Below are positions 9,011 through 21,787 of a stretch of DNA of 64,000 nt, one piece after another. Each line of letters begins with the position of its first letter. Within the stretch, counting starts at the first letter, position 1. The translations under genes and the position numbers were made by a program. The stretch comes from Acanthornis magna (Eukaryota > Chordata > Aves > Passeriformes > Acanthizidae). The notes beneath the pieces are model-generated. The model was not told the DNA's origin. It did not search any database and saw nothing but the letters and a program-made list of their open reading frames with translations. Where the stretch lies: contig JAWUZG010001085.1 in NCBI GenBank assembly GCA_036785705.1, positions 84,816 through 148,815 on the forward strand. The letters run 5' to 3'.

Positions 9011-10254
9011 CGGCTTTCCACAAAGCCGGGACAGCAGCAGCTCTTGGGAGTCCCCCCCTCCTCCTACTCCTCCTCCTGCGCGAGGGAGTTTTGGGAGGCA
9101 CGGGGGAGAGCGGCAGGGGCGGGGCAGGGAGGAGCACCCCAAAGTGCCCCAAAGCTTGTCCGCAGCTGGGGGAGGTGGTGGGGGAAGGTGGAATCGGGAC
9201 ACAGCATGTCCCAGCAGCAGCTAGGTGCCCAGGCAGGGCCGGCACTGCGGCCAAGTGAAACAAAGGTTCCGACCAAATTTGCCCCGCCCTGATGCCACAA
9301 GAAGCCCGGAGATGGGCTGGGGGCAGGCAAAGGGGCTGGCTCAGCCTTGATTTTTTCCCCTGTGTGCCACGAGGGAGCACAAAATGCACCTGCATGCCGT
9401 GTGCGGAGGGGGCTGTCCTGGAGTAGAGCCATTTCCCCTGGCAAGCCGTGAGCCCCTGGCCAGCCACGGGTAGCGGGGCAGGGTCCTGCCAGCACCTCTG
9501 CAAGGCAGGAGAGACGAGCCCACCTGGAGCAGGTTGCTGCTAGCACCAATGATTCCATGGGCTTCCACAAGGCTCTCCCGGCTTGTCAAAGGCGCCCCAG
9601 TGTCCCTCTGTTGCCTTTTTCAGCCTAGAAGTGAAAGTCCATTCTGGATGAAAGTTCCATGCGGATTTGGAGGCCAAATCTGAGTCGGGGTTAGCAGCTG
9701 TGCAGATAACAGGCACGGAGAAGGGAACCGTTGAAATGGCCCCATCTTGATTTGTATCCGCTTTTGTCTTCTAGCTGTTTCAGAAGCACAGGTGTTCTTC
9801 ACTCTGGAGCAGTGAATTGCGGGTCCTCTGGCCGTAACCTCGCCTTCAGTGAGGGTCATCGGGACTTGGAACGGTGCTCTGGACTTGGTTGGTAAAGTGC
9901 CTGTTTTTCCACGGAGCACAGCTTCAGTCTCCAGGCAGGAAGAGGTGGGCAGGTGCGTGTGGAGAAGGTGACGAATGTGCAGAGTTTCGGCAAAGTGGAA
10001 CTTCCAAGCTGTTCGATACCTTGGCAAGGTAAGCTGCTTTCTCATCTCGCCATTTTTCTTGCCCGAGACTTCGCTTGCTATGGCCTGCCACGCAATATTT
10101 CCTAAATATTTCCTCCTGTTGTCTCTCTCCGCCTGGGTTGTACGCGGACTCTCTGGAAGGCTTGAGGCCAGGCCTGAACCTATGTCTTGGATGTTTTTGA
10201 CCACTTGGAGTCCTCTGTGTTTTGAGGCTTCCATTGACACGTTCAGCCTTAGCA

Positions 10255-10291
10255 CCTTCCTTTCTTTCTCTCTTTCTCTTTTTCTTTCTCA

Positions 10292-10330
<39 letters not shown>

Positions 10331-10965
10331 CTTTCATTCTTTTCCCTTTCTTTCTTGCTTTCTTTATCTCTCTTTCTCTCTATCTTTCCCTCTCTTTCTT
10401 TCTTTCTTTCCCTCATTCTCTCTTTCTCTCTTTCAATCTTTATCACTCTCTTAATCTCTCTTTCTATCTTTCTCTCCTTTTTTCTTTCCCTCTTTCTCTC
10501 TTTCTCTCTCTCTCTCTTTCTTTCTCTCTTCCCCTCTTTCTTTCTTTCTTAATTCCTCTCTTTCTCTCTATCTTTCTCTCTTTCTCTACTTCTTTCTTTC
10601 TCTCTTTCTCTCTATCCTTCTCCCTTTCTTTCTTTCTTTCTCTCTTTCATTCTTTCTTTTTCTTTCTCCTTCCTTCATTCCTTCCTTCCTTCCTTCCTTC
10701 CTTCCTTCCTTCCTTCCTTCCTTCCTTCCGCACCCTTCCTTCCTTCCGCACCCTTCCTTCCTTCCTTCCTTCCTTCCTTCCTTCCTTCCTTCCTTCCTTC
10801 CTTCCGCACCCTTCCTTCCGCACCCTTCCTTCCTTCCTTCCTTCCTTCCTTCCTTCCTTCCTTCCTTCCTTCCTTCCTTCCTTCCTTCCTTCCTTCCTTC
10901 CTTCCTTCCTTCCTTCCTTCCTTCCTTCCTTCCTCTCTTTCTTTCTCTCTTTCTTTTCCTCTCTT
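10255..10965 (+). repeat. Polypyrimidine tract, unit 4 (type A, 711 nt)
   Basis: It has a long uninterrupted CT-dinucleotide run near 10297-10325, four GCACCC interruptions, and a CATTCC step at the start of the TTCC block. Confidence 0.97.
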
Positions 10966-11910
10966 GTTTTCTGCCGTCTCCACACTTCCCTGAGGCGCCG
11001 TGGTGCCACAGGGGAGCCTGGCTTCCAAGGACATTCCACGGCGTCAACACAGCCAGCGTCTCCAGGGTGCCTGCCTGTGACACGGTGACAACACCGCCGT
11101 GTCACAATGGCCCCTGGCTTGGGCAAGCCCCAGGTGCCAGTTGGCCCTTGGCTGCGGGAGCGGCTGGCGGGCTGGCTGGGAGCTCCTGCCTGGCCAGCGG
11201 CAGGGGGAGCAGCGGCAGGGGCAGGGCGCACACAGTGTTGTGGCCCCTTCCTCGTGTGCCCACGAGGCCCGAGGCTGGCCCTGCCGCAGGCCTGGTGGCA
11301 CGCAAGGCCCGCTGCTGTGAGGCCTTGGCTGTGCAGGTGACAGCGGTGTCCTGGCGTGGAGCATGGCTGCTCCAGGCTGGGGGGGTGGGGAGTGAGGGCC
11401 ACCTGGGCTGGGAAAGCGGCAGGGATGATCCCTTGGCCTGCGCACTGTGCTGCAGCTGCCCGTGCCGCGGGAGACCGAGGCCCTGTGCGAGCGAGCGAGC
11501 GAAGGCAGGCAGCCCTCTCCAGCAGACAGCCAGGGCCCTGCCGCCCCCCCAGCTCCCTGCAAAGGCCAGCTTGGGCAGCTTGGAGGCCAAAAGGCCAGTG
11601 GCAGGCAGTCTGCCGCTCCGCCTTGTGTCTAGAGGTGAGGCAGAAATGTGCCATTTGGAGGGGGTGGGTGCCCCTTTCCTGCAGTCACAACCACCCCGGG
11701 AGCACAGCCGGAGTTGGGCGGGGCAGGGGGGGAGGGAAAGCTGGGGGGGTGGGAAGGAGCAGGTTGCGCAGCAAAGCCCCGCCCCCGCCAAGAGGGCAGA
11801 ATCATTGGCAAGTCGCCCCTGGAGGCGCTTGAAAGCCCAGGGGGGCGCTTCCCGATGGAGGGAAGCAGGAGCCCGAGCACTGCCAGGGTGGCAGCACAAA
11901 GGCTGGCCCT

Positions 11911-12432
11911 GCTCAATCGCCTGCCGGCGACCCCCGCACCTGCCGCCCCCGTGGCCTGCCCGAGCCCTCCCTCGGCGCACCGCCTCCCCCGAGCGTCCCG
12001 CAGGGGCGGCGGCGCCCGTGCGCAGCCCCAAAAAGGCTGCATTTCCGGGCGCTGAGCGCTCCCGGCAGGCGGCCACTGGAAAGGGACTTTGCGTGGCCGC
12101 CACTTCTCGGCCCCACGCCGAGCCCGCCCCGCTGCTGCTGCCGGTTCCGCGGCCCCGCTCCCGGGGTGCCCGTGTCCTCCAAGCGCCCTTTGCGTTTTTA
12201 GCTTGGCCCCTGCTGGCCGCCGTAGGCCACTGCTGCCGGCGGCAGCAGCGCCGGCCGGCGGCCATGCCTCTGTAGCCACGGCAACACCCTCGCTCCGCTC
12301 CGCGCCCGGCCGGGCCGAGCCGAGCTTAGCTGAACCGAGCCGAGCTTAGCTGGCGTCGGGGTCCCCTCCCCACCTCGGCCTCGTCCGCTTTGGCGGCTGC
12401 CAGGCAGCGGGGACAAGGACGGGCGGGGGGCG
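11911..12432 (+). promoter_or_regulatory. CpG-dense core with X-box, unit 4
   Basis: The X-box at 12272-12285 is exact. It retains TTTGCGTGG and has the CTGCTGCTG marker of the long-tract class near 12133. Confidence 0.6.
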
Positions 12433-13674
12433 GCTTTCCACAAAGCCGGGACAGCAGCAGCTCTTGGGAGTCCCCCCCTCCTCCTACTCCTCCTCCTGCG
12501 CGAGGGAGTTTTGGGAGGCACGGGGGAGAGCGGCAGGGGCGGGGCAGGGAGGAGCACCCCAAAGTGCCCCAAAGCTTGTCCGCAGCTGGGGGAGGAGGTG
12601 GGGGAAGGTGGAATCGGGACACAGCATGTCCCAGCAGCAGCTAGGTGCCCAGGCAGGGCCGGCACTGCGGCCAAGTGAAACAAAGGTTCCGACCAAATTT
12701 GCCCCGCCCTGATGCCACAAGAAGCCCGGAGATGGGCTGGGGGCAGGCAAAGGGGCTGGCTCAGCCTTGATTTTTTCCCCTGTGTGCCACGAGGGAGCAC
12801 AAAATGCACCTGCATGCCGTGTGCGGAGGGGGCTGTCCTGGAGCAGAGCCATTTCCCCTGGCAAGCCGTGAGCCCCTGGCCAGCCACGGGTAGCGGGGCA
12901 GGGTCCTGCCAGCACCTCTGCAAGGCAGGAGAGACGAGCCCACCTGGAGCAGGTTGCTGCTAGCACCAATGATTCCATGGGCTTCCACAAGGCTCTCCCG
13001 GCTTGTCAAAGGCGCCCCAGTGTCCCTCTGTTGCCTTTTTCAGCCTAGAAGTGAAAGTCCATTCTGGATGAAAGTTCCATGCGGATTTGGAGGCCAAATC
13101 TGAGTCGGGGTTAGCAGCTGTGCAGATAACAGGCACGGAGAAGGGAACCGTTGAAATGGCCCCATCTTGATTTGTATCCGCTTTTGTCTTCTAGCTGTTT
13201 CAGAAGCACAGGTGTTCTTCACTCTGGAGCAGTGAATTGCGGGTCCTCTGGCCGTAACCTCGCCTTCAGTGAGGGTCATCGGGACTTGGAACGGTGCTCT
13301 GGACTTGGTTGGTAAAGTGCCTGTTTTTCCACGGAGCACAGCTTCAGTCTCCAGGCAGGAAGAGGTGGGCAGGTGCGTGTGGAGAAGGTGATGAATGTGC
13401 AGAGTTTCGGCAAAGTGGAACTTCCAAGCTGTTCGATACCTTGGCAAGGTAAGCTGCTTTCTCATCTCGCCATTTTTCTTGCCCGAGACTTCGCTTGCTA
13501 TGGCCTGCCACGCAATATTTCCTAAATATTTCCTCCTGTTGTCTCTCTCCGCCTGGGTTGTACGCGGACTCTCTGGAAGGCTTGAGGCCAGGCCTGAACC
13601 TATGTCTTGGATGTTTTTGACCACTTGGAGTCCTCTGTGTTTTGAGGCTTCCATTGACACGTTCAGCCTTAGCA

Positions 13675-13722
13675 CCTTCCTTTCTTTCTCTCTTTCTCTT
13701 TTTCTTTCTCACTTTCTTTCTT

Positions 13723-13755
<33 letters not shown>

Positions 13756-14232
13756 TTTTTCTTTCATTCTTTTCCCTTTCTTTCTTGCTACCTTTATCTC
13801 TCTCTTTCTCTCTATCTTTCCCTCTCTTTCTTTCTTTCTTTCCCCCATTCTCTCTTTCTCTCTTTCAATCTTTATAACTCTCTTAATCTCTCTTTCTATC
13901 TTTCTCTCCTTTTTTCTTTCCCTCTTTCTCTCTTTCTCTCTCTCTCTCTTTCTTTCTCTCTTCCCCTCTTTCTTTCTTTCTAATTCCTCTCTTTCTCTCT
14001 ATCTTTCTCTCTTTCTCTACTTCTTTCTCTCTTTCGCTCTATCCTTCTCCCTTTCTTTCTTTCTTTCTCTCTTTCATTCTTTCTTTTTCTTTCTCCTTCC
14101 TTCCTTCCTTCCTTCCTTCCTTCCTTCCTTCCTTCCTTCCTTCCTTCCGCACCCTTCCTTCCTTTCGCACCCTTCCTTCCTTCCTTCCTTCCTTCCTTCC
14201 TCTCTTTCTTTCTCTCTTTCTTTTCCTCTCTT
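13675..14232 (+). repeat. Polypyrimidine tract, unit 5 (type B, 558 nt)
   Basis: Two interruptions, the second preceded by CCTTTC. A private CTTTCGCTC occurs near 14033. Confidence 0.97.
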
Positions 14233-15179
14233 GTTTTCTGCCGTCTCCACACTTCCCTGAGGCGCCGTGGTGCCACAGGGGAGCCTGGCTTCCAAGGACA
14301 TTCCACGGCGTCAACACAGCCAGCGTCTCCAGGGTGCCTGCCTGTGACACGGTGACAACACCGCCGTGTCACAATGGCCCCTGGCTTGGGCAAGCCCCAG
14401 GGTGCCAGTTGGCCCTTGGCTGCGGGAGCGGCTGGCGGGCTGGCTGGGAGCTCCTGCCTGGCCAGCGGCAGGGGGAGCAGCGGCAGGGGCAGGGCGCACA
14501 CAGTGTTGTGGCCCCTTCCTCGTGTGCCCACGAGGCCCGAGGCTGGCCCTGCCGCAGGCCTGGTGGCACGCAAGGCCTGCTGCTGTGAGGCCTTGGCTGT
14601 GCAGGTGACAGCGGTGTCCTGGCGTGGAGCATGGCTGCTCCAGGCTGGGGGGGTGGGGAGTGGGGGCCACCTGGGCTGGGAAAGCGGCAGGGATGATCCC
14701 TTGGCCTGCGCACTGTGCTGCAGCTGCCTGTGCCGCGGGAGACCGAGGCCCTGTGCGAGCGAGCGAGCGAAGGCAGGCAGCCCTCTCCAGCAGACAGCCA
14801 GGGCCCTGCCGCCCCCCCAGCTCCCTGCAAAGGCCAGCTTGGGCAGCTTGGAGGCCAAAAGGCCAGTGGCAGGCAGTCTGCCGCTCCGCCTTGTGTCTAG
14901 AGGTGAGGCAGAAATGTGCCATTTGGAGGGGGTGGGTGCCCCTTTCCTGCAGTCACAACCACCCCGGGAGCACAGCCGGAGTTGGGCGGGGCAGGGGGGG
15001 AGGGAAAGCTGGGGGGGTGGGAAGGAGCAGGTTGCGCAGCAAAGCCCCGCCCCCGCCAAGAGGGCAGAATCATTGGCAAGTCGCCCCTGGAGGCGCTTGA
15101 AAGCCCAGGGGGGCGCTTCCCGATGGAGGGAAGCAGGAGCCCGAGCACTGCCAGGGTGGCAGCACAAAGGCTGGCCCTG

Positions 15180-15701
15180 CTCAATCGCCTGCCGGCGACC
15201 CCCGCACCTGCCGCCCCCGTGGCCTGCCCGAGCCCTCCCTCGGCACACCACCTCCCCCGAGCGTCCCGCAGGGGCGGCGGCGCCCGTGCGCAGCCCCAAA
15301 AAGGCTGCATTTCCGGGCGCTGAGCGCTCCCGGCAGGCGGCCACTGGAAAGGGACTTTGCATGGCCGCCACTTCTCGGCCCCCGCGCCGAGCCCGCCCCG
15401 CTGCCGCTGCCGGTTCCGCGGCCCCGCTCCCGGGGTGCCCGTGTCCTCCAAGCGCCCTTTGCGTTTTTAGCTTGGCCCCTGCTGGCCGCCGTAGGCCACT
15501 GCTGCCGGCGGCAGCAGCGCCGGCCGGCGGCCATGCCTCTGTAGCCACGGCAACACCCTCGCTCCACTCCGCGCCCGGCCGGGCCGAGCCGAGCTTAGCT
15601 GAACCGAGCCGAGCTTAGCTGGCGTCGGGGTCCCCTCCCCACCTCGGCCTCGTCCGCTTTGGCGGCTGCCAGGCAGCGGGGACAAGGACGGGCGGGGGGC
15701 G
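15180..15701 (+). promoter_or_regulatory. CpG-dense core with X-box, unit 5
   Basis: The X-box at 15541-15554 is exact. CGGCACACCACC near 15241 shows two CpG losses; one extra C near 15380. Confidence 0.6.
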
Positions 15702-16944
15702 GCTTTCCACAAAGCCGGGACAGCAGCAGCTCTTGGGAGTCCCCCCCTCCTCCTACTCCTCCTCCTGCGCGAGGGAGTTTTGGGAGGCACGGGGGAGAGC
15801 GGCAGGGGCGGGGCAGGGAGGAGCACCCCAAAGTGCCCCAAAGCTTGTCCGCAGCTGGGGGAGGTGGTGGGGGAAGGTGGAATCGGGACACAGCATGTCC
15901 CAGCAGCAGCTAGGTGCCCAGGCAGGGCCGGCACTGCGGCCAAGTGAAACAAAGGTTCCGACCAAATTTGCCCCGCCCTGATGCCACAAGAAGCCCGGAG
16001 ATGGGCTGGGGGCAGGCAAAGGGGCTGGCTCAGCCTTGATTTTTTTCCCCTGTGTGCCACGAGAGAGCACAAAATGCACCTGCATGCCGTGTGCGGAGGG
16101 GGCTGTCCTGGAGCAGAGCCATTTCCCCTGGCAAGCCGTGAGCCCCTGGCCAGCCACGGGTAGCGGGGCAGGGTCCTGCCAGCACCTCTGCAAGGCAGGA
16201 GAGACGAGCCCACCTGGAGCAGGTTGCTGCTAGCACCAATGATTCCATGGGCTTCCACAAGGCTCTCCCGGCTTGTCAAAGGCGCCCCAGTGTCCCTCTG
16301 TTGCCTTTTTCAGCCTAGAAGTGAAAGTCCATTCTGGATGAAAGTTCCATGCGGATTTGGAGGCCAAATCTGAGTCGGGGTTAGCAGCTGTGCAGATAAC
16401 AGGCACGGATAAGGGAACCGTTGAAATGGCCCCATCTTGATTTGTATCCGCTTTTGTCTTCTAGCTGTTTCAGAAGCACAGGTGTTCTTCACTCTGGAGC
16501 AGTGAATTGCGGGTCCTCTGGCCGTAACCTCGCCTTCAGTGAGGGTCATTGGGACTTGGAACGGTGCTCTGGACTTGGTTGGTAAAGTGCCTGTTTTTCC
16601 ACAGAGCACAGCTTCAGTCTCCAGGCAGGAAGAGGTGGGCAGGTGCGTGTGGAGAAGGTGACGAATGTGCAGAGTTTCGGCAAAGTGGAACTTCCAAGCT
16701 GTTCGATACCTTGGCAAGGTAAGCTGCTTTCTCATCTCGCCATTTTTCTTGCCCGAGACTTCGCTTGCTATGGCCTGCCACGCAATATTTCCTAAATATT
16801 TCCTCCTGTTGTCTCTCTCCGCCTGGGTTGTACGCGGACTCTCTGGAAGGCTTGAGGCCAGGCCTGAACCTATGTCTTGGATGTTTTTGACCACTTGGAG
16901 TCCTCTGTGTTTTGAGGCTTCCATTGACACGTTCAGCCTTAGCA

Positions 16945-16984
16945 CCTTCCTTTCTTTCTCTTTTTCTCTTTTTCTTTCTCACTT

Positions 16985-17017
<33 letters not shown>

Positions 17018-17499
17018 TTTTTCTTTCATTCTTTTCCCTTTCTTTCTTGCTTTCTTTATCTCTCTCTTTCTCTCTATCTTTCCCTCTCTTTCTTTCTTTC
17101 TTTCCCTCATTCTCTCTTTCTCTCTTTCAATCTTTATCACTCTCTTAATCTCTCTTTCTATCTTTCTCTCCTTTTTTCTTTCCCTCTTTCTCTCTTTCTC
17201 TCTCTCTCTCTTTCTTTCTCTCTTCCCCTCTTTCTTTCTTTCTTAATTCCTCTCTTTCTCTCTATCTTTCTCTCTTTCTCTACTTCTTTCTTTCTCTCTT
17301 TCTCTCTATCCTTCTCCCTTTCTTTCTTTCTTTCTCTCTTTCATTCTTTCTTTTTCTTTCTCCTTCCTTCCTTCCTTCCTTCCTTCCTTCCTTCCTTCCT
17401 TCCTTCCTTCCTTCCTTCCGCACCCTTCCTTCCTTTCGCACCTATCCTTCCTTCCTTCCTTCCTTCCTCTCTTTCTTTCTCTCTTTCTTTTCCTCTCTT
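16945..17499 (+). repeat. Polypyrimidine tract, unit 6 (A then B, 555 nt)
   Basis: The 5' part is type A and the 3' end is type B. Two interruptions are present, one altered to GCACCTATCC. Confidence 0.96.
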
Positions 17500-18444
17500 G
17501 TTTTCTGCCGTCTCCACACTTCCCTGAGGCGCCGTGGTGCCACAGGGGAGCCTGGCTTCCAAGGACATTCCACGGCGTCAACACAGCCAGCGTCTCCAGG
17601 GTGCCTGCCTGTGACACGGTGACAACACCGCCGTGTCACAATGGCCCCTGGCTTGGGCAAGCCCCAGGGTGCCAGTTGGCCCTTGGCTGCGGGAGCGGCT
17701 GGCGGGCTGGCTGGGAGCTCCTGCCTGGCCAGCGGCAGGGGGAGCAGCGGCAGGGGCAGGGCGCACACAGTGTTGTGGCCCCTTCCTCGTGTGCCCACGA
17801 GGCCCGAGGCTGGCCCTGCCGCAGGCCTGGTGGCACGCAAGGCCCGCTGCTGTGAGGCCTTGGCTGTGCAGGTGACAGCGGTGTCCTGGCGTGGAGCATG
17901 GCTGCTCCAGGCTGGGGGGGTGGGGAGTGGGGGCCACCTGGGCTGGGAAAGCGGCAGGGATGATCCCTTGGCCTGCGCACTGTGCTGCAGCTGCCCGTGC
18001 CGCGGGAGACCGAGGCCCTGTGCGAGCGAGCGAGCGAAGGCAGGCAGCCCTCTCCAGCAGACAGCCAGGGCCCTGCCGCCCCCCCAGCTCCCTGCAAAGG
18101 CCAGCTTGGGCAGCTTGGAGGCCAAAAGGCCAGTGGCAGGCAGTCTGCCGCTCCGCCTTGTGTCTAGAGGTGAGGCAGAAATGTGCCATTTGGAGGGGGT
18201 GGGTGCCCCTTTCCTGCAGTCACAACCACCCCGGGAGCACAGCCGGAGTTGGGCGGGGCAGGGGGGGAGGGAAAGCTGGGGGGTGGGAAGGAGCAGGTTG
18301 CGCAGCAAAGCCCCGCCCCCGCCAAGAGGGCAGAATCATTGGCAAGTCGCCCCTGGAGGCGCTTGAAAGCCCAGGGGGGCGCTTCCCGATGGAGGGAAGC
18401 AGGAGCCCGAGCACTGCCAGGGTGGCAGCACAAAGGCTGGCCCT

Positions 18445-18966
18445 GCTCAATCGCCTGCCGGCGACCCCCGCACCTGCCGCCCCCGTGGCCTGCCCGAGCC
18501 CTCCCTCGGCGCACCGCCTCCCCCGAGCGTCCCGCAGGGGCGGCGGCGCCCGTGCGCAGCCCCAAAAAGGCTGCATTTCCGGGCGCTGAGCGCTCCCGGC
18601 AGGCGGCCACTGGAAAGGGACTTTGCATGGCCGCCACTTCTCGGCCCCGCGCCGAGCCCGCCCCGCTGCCGCTGCCGGTTCCGCGGCCCCGCTCCCGGGG
18701 TGCCCGTGTCCTCCAAGCGCCCTTTGCGTTTTTAGCTTGGCCCCTGCTGGCCGCCGTAGGCCACTGCTGCCGGCGGCAGCAGCGCCGGCCGGCGGCCATG
18801 CCTCTGTAGCCACGGCAACACCCTCGCTCCACTCCGCGCCCGGCCGGGCCGAGCCGAGCTTAGCTGAACCGAGCCGAGCTTAGCTGGCGTCGGGGTCCCC
18901 TCCCCACCTCGGCCTCGTCCGCTTTGGCGGCTGCCAGGCAGCGGGGACAAGGACGGGCGGGGGGCG
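18445..18966 (+). promoter_or_regulatory. CpG-dense core with X-box, unit 6
   Basis: The X-box at 18806-18819 is exact. CTCCACTCCG near 18828 loses one CpG. Confidence 0.6.
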
Positions 18967-20208
18967 GCTTTCCACAAAGCCGGGACAGCAGCAGCTCTTG
19001 GGAGTCCCCCCCTCCTCCTACTCCTCCTCCTGCGCGAGGGAGTTTTGGGAGGCACGGGGGAGAGCGGCAGGGGCGGGGCAGGGAGGAGCACCCCAAAGTG
19101 CCCCAAAGCTTGTCCGCAGCTGGGGGAGGTGGTGGGGGAAGGTGGAATCGGGACACAGCATGTCCCAGCAGCAGCTAGGTGCCCAGGCAGGGCCGGCACT
19201 GCGGCCAAGTGAAACAAAGGTTCCGACCAAATTTGCCCCGCCCTGATGCCACAAGAAGCCCGGAGATGGGCTGGGGGCAGGCAAAGGGGCTGGCTCAGCC
19301 TTGATTTTTTCCCCTGTGTGCCACGAGAGAGCACAAAATGCACCTGCATGCCGTGTGCGGAGGGGGCTGTCCTGGAGCAGAGCCATTTCCCCTGGCAAGC
19401 CGTGAGCCCCTGGCCAGCCACGGGTAGCGGGGCAGGGTCCTGCCAGCACCTCTGCAAGGCAGGAGAGACGAGCCCACCTGGAGCAGGTTGCTGCTAGCAC
19501 CAATGATTCCATGGGCTTCCACAAGGCTCTCCCGGCTTGTCAAAGGCGCCCCAGTGTCCCTCTGTTGCCTTTTTCAGCCTAGAAGTGAAAGTCCATTCTG
19601 GATGAAAGTTCCATGCGGATTTGGAGGCCAAATCTGAGTCGGGGTTAGCAGCTGTGCAGATAACAGGCACGGAGAAGGGAACCGTTGAAATGGCCCCATC
19701 TTGATTTGTATCCGCTTTTGTCTTCTAGCTGTTTCAGAAGCACAGGTGTTCTTCACTCTGGAGCAGTGAATTGCGGGTCCTCTGGCCGTAACCTCGCCTT
19801 CAGTGAGGGTCATTGGGACTTGGAACGGTGCTCTGGACTTGGTTGGTAAAGTGCCTGTTTTTCCACAGAGCACAGCTTCAGTCTCCAGGCAGGAAGAGGT
19901 GGGCAGGTGCGTGTGGAGAAGGTGACGAATGTGCAGAGTTTCGGCAAAGTGGAACTTCCAAGCTGTTCGATACCTTGGCAAGGTAAGCTGCTTTCTCATC
20001 TCGCCATTTTTCTTGCCCGAGACTTCGCTTGCTATGGCCTGCCACGCAATATTTCCTAAATATTTCCTCCTGTTGTCTCTCTCCGCCTGGGTTGTACGCG
20101 GACTCTCTGGAAGGCTTGAGGCCAGGCCTGAACCTATGTCTTGGATGTTTTTGACCACTTGGAGTCCTCTGTGTTTTGAGGCTTCCATTGACACGTTCAG
20201 CCTTAGCA

Positions 20209-20248
20209 CCTTCCTTTCTTTCTCTCTTTCTCTTTTTCTTTCTCACTT

Positions 20249-20281
<33 letters not shown>

Positions 20282-20847
20282 TTTTTCTTTCATTCTTTTC
20301 CCTTTCTTTCTTGCTTTCTTTATCTCTCTCTTTCTCTCTATCTTTCCCTCTCTTTCTTTCTTTCTTTCCCTCATTCTCTCTTTCTCTCTTTCAATCTTTA
20401 TCACTCTCTTAATCTCTCTTTCTATCTTTCTCTCCTTTTTTCTTTCCCTCTTTCTCTCTTTCTCTCTCTCTCTCTTTCTTTCTCTCTTCCCCTCTTTCTT
20501 TCTTTCTTAATTCCTCTCTTTCTCTCTATCTTTCTCTCTTTCTCTACTTCTTTCTTTCTCTCTTTCTCTCTATCCTTCTCCCTTTCTTTCTTTCTTTCTC
20601 TCTTTCATTCTTTCTTTTTCTTTCTCCTTCCTTCCTTCCTTCCTTCCTTCCTTCCTTCCTTCCTTCCTTCCTTCCTTCCTTCCGCACCCTTCCTTCCGCA
20701 CCCTTCCTTCCTTCCTTCCTTCCTTCCTTCCTTCCTTCCTTCCTTCCGCACCCTTCCTTCCGCACCCTTCCTTCCGCACCCTTCCTTCCGCACCCTTCCT
20801 TCCTTCCTTCCTTCCTCTCTTTCTTTCTCTCTTTCTTTTCCTCTCTT
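20209..20847 (+). repeat. Polypyrimidine tract, unit 7 (type A, 639 nt)
   Basis: Six interruptions, four of them closely spaced at about 20747-20790 with a 12-nt period (TTCCTTCCGCACCC-type step). Confidence 0.97.
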
Positions 20848-21787
20848 GTTTTCTGCCGTCTCCACACTTCCCTGAGGCGCCGTGGTGCCACAGGGGAGCC
20901 TGGCTTCCAAGGACATTCCACGGCGTCAACACAGCCAGCGTCTCCAGGGTGCCTGCCTGTGACACGGTGACAACACCGCCGTGTCACAATGGCCCCTGGC
21001 TTGGGCAAGCCCCAGGGTGCCAGTTGGCCCTTGGCTGCGGGAGCGGCTGGCGGGCTGGCTGGGAGCTCCTGCCTGGCCAGCGGCAGGGGGAGCAGGGGCA
21101 GGGCGCACACAGTGTTGTGGCCCCTTCCTCGTGTGCCCACGAGGCCCGAGGCTGGCCCTGCCGCAGGCCTGGTGGCACGCAAGGCCCGCTGCTGTGAGGC
21201 CTTGGCTGTGCAGGTGACAGCGGTGTCCTGGCGTGGAGCATGGCTGCTCCAGGCTGGGGGGGTGGGGAGTGGGGGCCACCTGGGCTGGGAAAGCGGCAGG
21301 GATGATCCCTTGGCCTGCGCACTGTGCTGCAGCTGCCCGTGCCGCGGGAGACCGAGGCCCTGTGCGAGCGAGCGAGCGAAGGCAGGCAGCCCTCTCCAGC
21401 AGACAGCCAGGGCCCTGCCGCCCCCCCAGCTCCCTGCAAAGGCCAGCTTGGGCAGCTTGGAGGCCAAAAGGCCAGTGGCAGGCAGTCTGCCGCTCCGCCT
21501 TGTGTCTAGAGGTGAGGCAGAAATGTGCCATTTGGAGGGGGTGGGTGCCCCTTTCCTGCAGTCACAACCACCCCGGGAGCACAGCCGGAGTTGGGCGGGG
21601 CAGGGGGGGAGGGAAAGCTGGGGGGGTGGGAAGGAGCAGGTTGCGCAGCAAAGCCCCGCCCCCGCCAAGAGGGCAGAATCATTGGCAAGTCGCCCCTGGA
21701 GGCGCTTGAAAGCCCAGGGGGGCGCTTCCTGATGGAGGGAAGCAGGAGCCCGAGCACTGCCAGGGTGGCAGCACAAAGGCTGGCCCT

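Larger units (their letters stand above)
6726..9995 (+). repeat. Repeat unit 3 (tract type C, 18-nt body deletion)
   Basis: Inverted repeat 7670-7700 and X-box 8850-8863. It lacks 18 nt (GGGAGCTCCTGCCTGGCT or an equivalent frame) near 7770, a deletion shared with units 12, 14, 16 and 18. It shares ACAAGGGAG, AAGAACATT and CCCAGGATGCC with unit 12 only. Three private single-base gains in G or C runs (near 7956, 8883 and 8948) explain its body length of 2695. Confidence 0.97.
9996..13415 (+). repeat. Repeat unit 4 (tract type A)
   Basis: Inverted repeat 11076-11106 and X-box 12272-12285. The tract carries a CTTCATTCC variant near 10673, shared with units 13 and 15. The body carries GAGTGAGGGCC near 11391, shared with units 13, 15 and 17. 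One G is missing from CCCAGGGTGCC near 11132. A CG-to-TG change at 13392 falls in the possible exon. Body length 2709. Confidence 0.97.
13416..16685 (+). repeat. Repeat unit 5 (tract type B)
   Basis: Inverted repeat 14343-14373 and X-box 15541-15554. Private changes are an extra C near 15380, an extra T in the T-run near 16043, two CpG losses near 15245-15249 and GCAAGGCCTGC near 14573. The CTCCACTCCG marker is shared with units 2 and 6. Body length is 2712, the longest seen. Confidence 0.97.
16686..19949 (+). repeat. Repeat unit 6 (A/B chimeric tract)
   Basis: Inverted repeat 17610-17640 and X-box 18806-18819. The first part of the tract matches type A (TTAATTCC, ACTTCTTTCTTTCTCTC). Its end matches type B (CCTTTCGCACC), so the copy looks recombinant within the tract. 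The interruption at about 17435 reads GCACCTATCC, which is private. Body length 2709. Confidence 0.97.
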
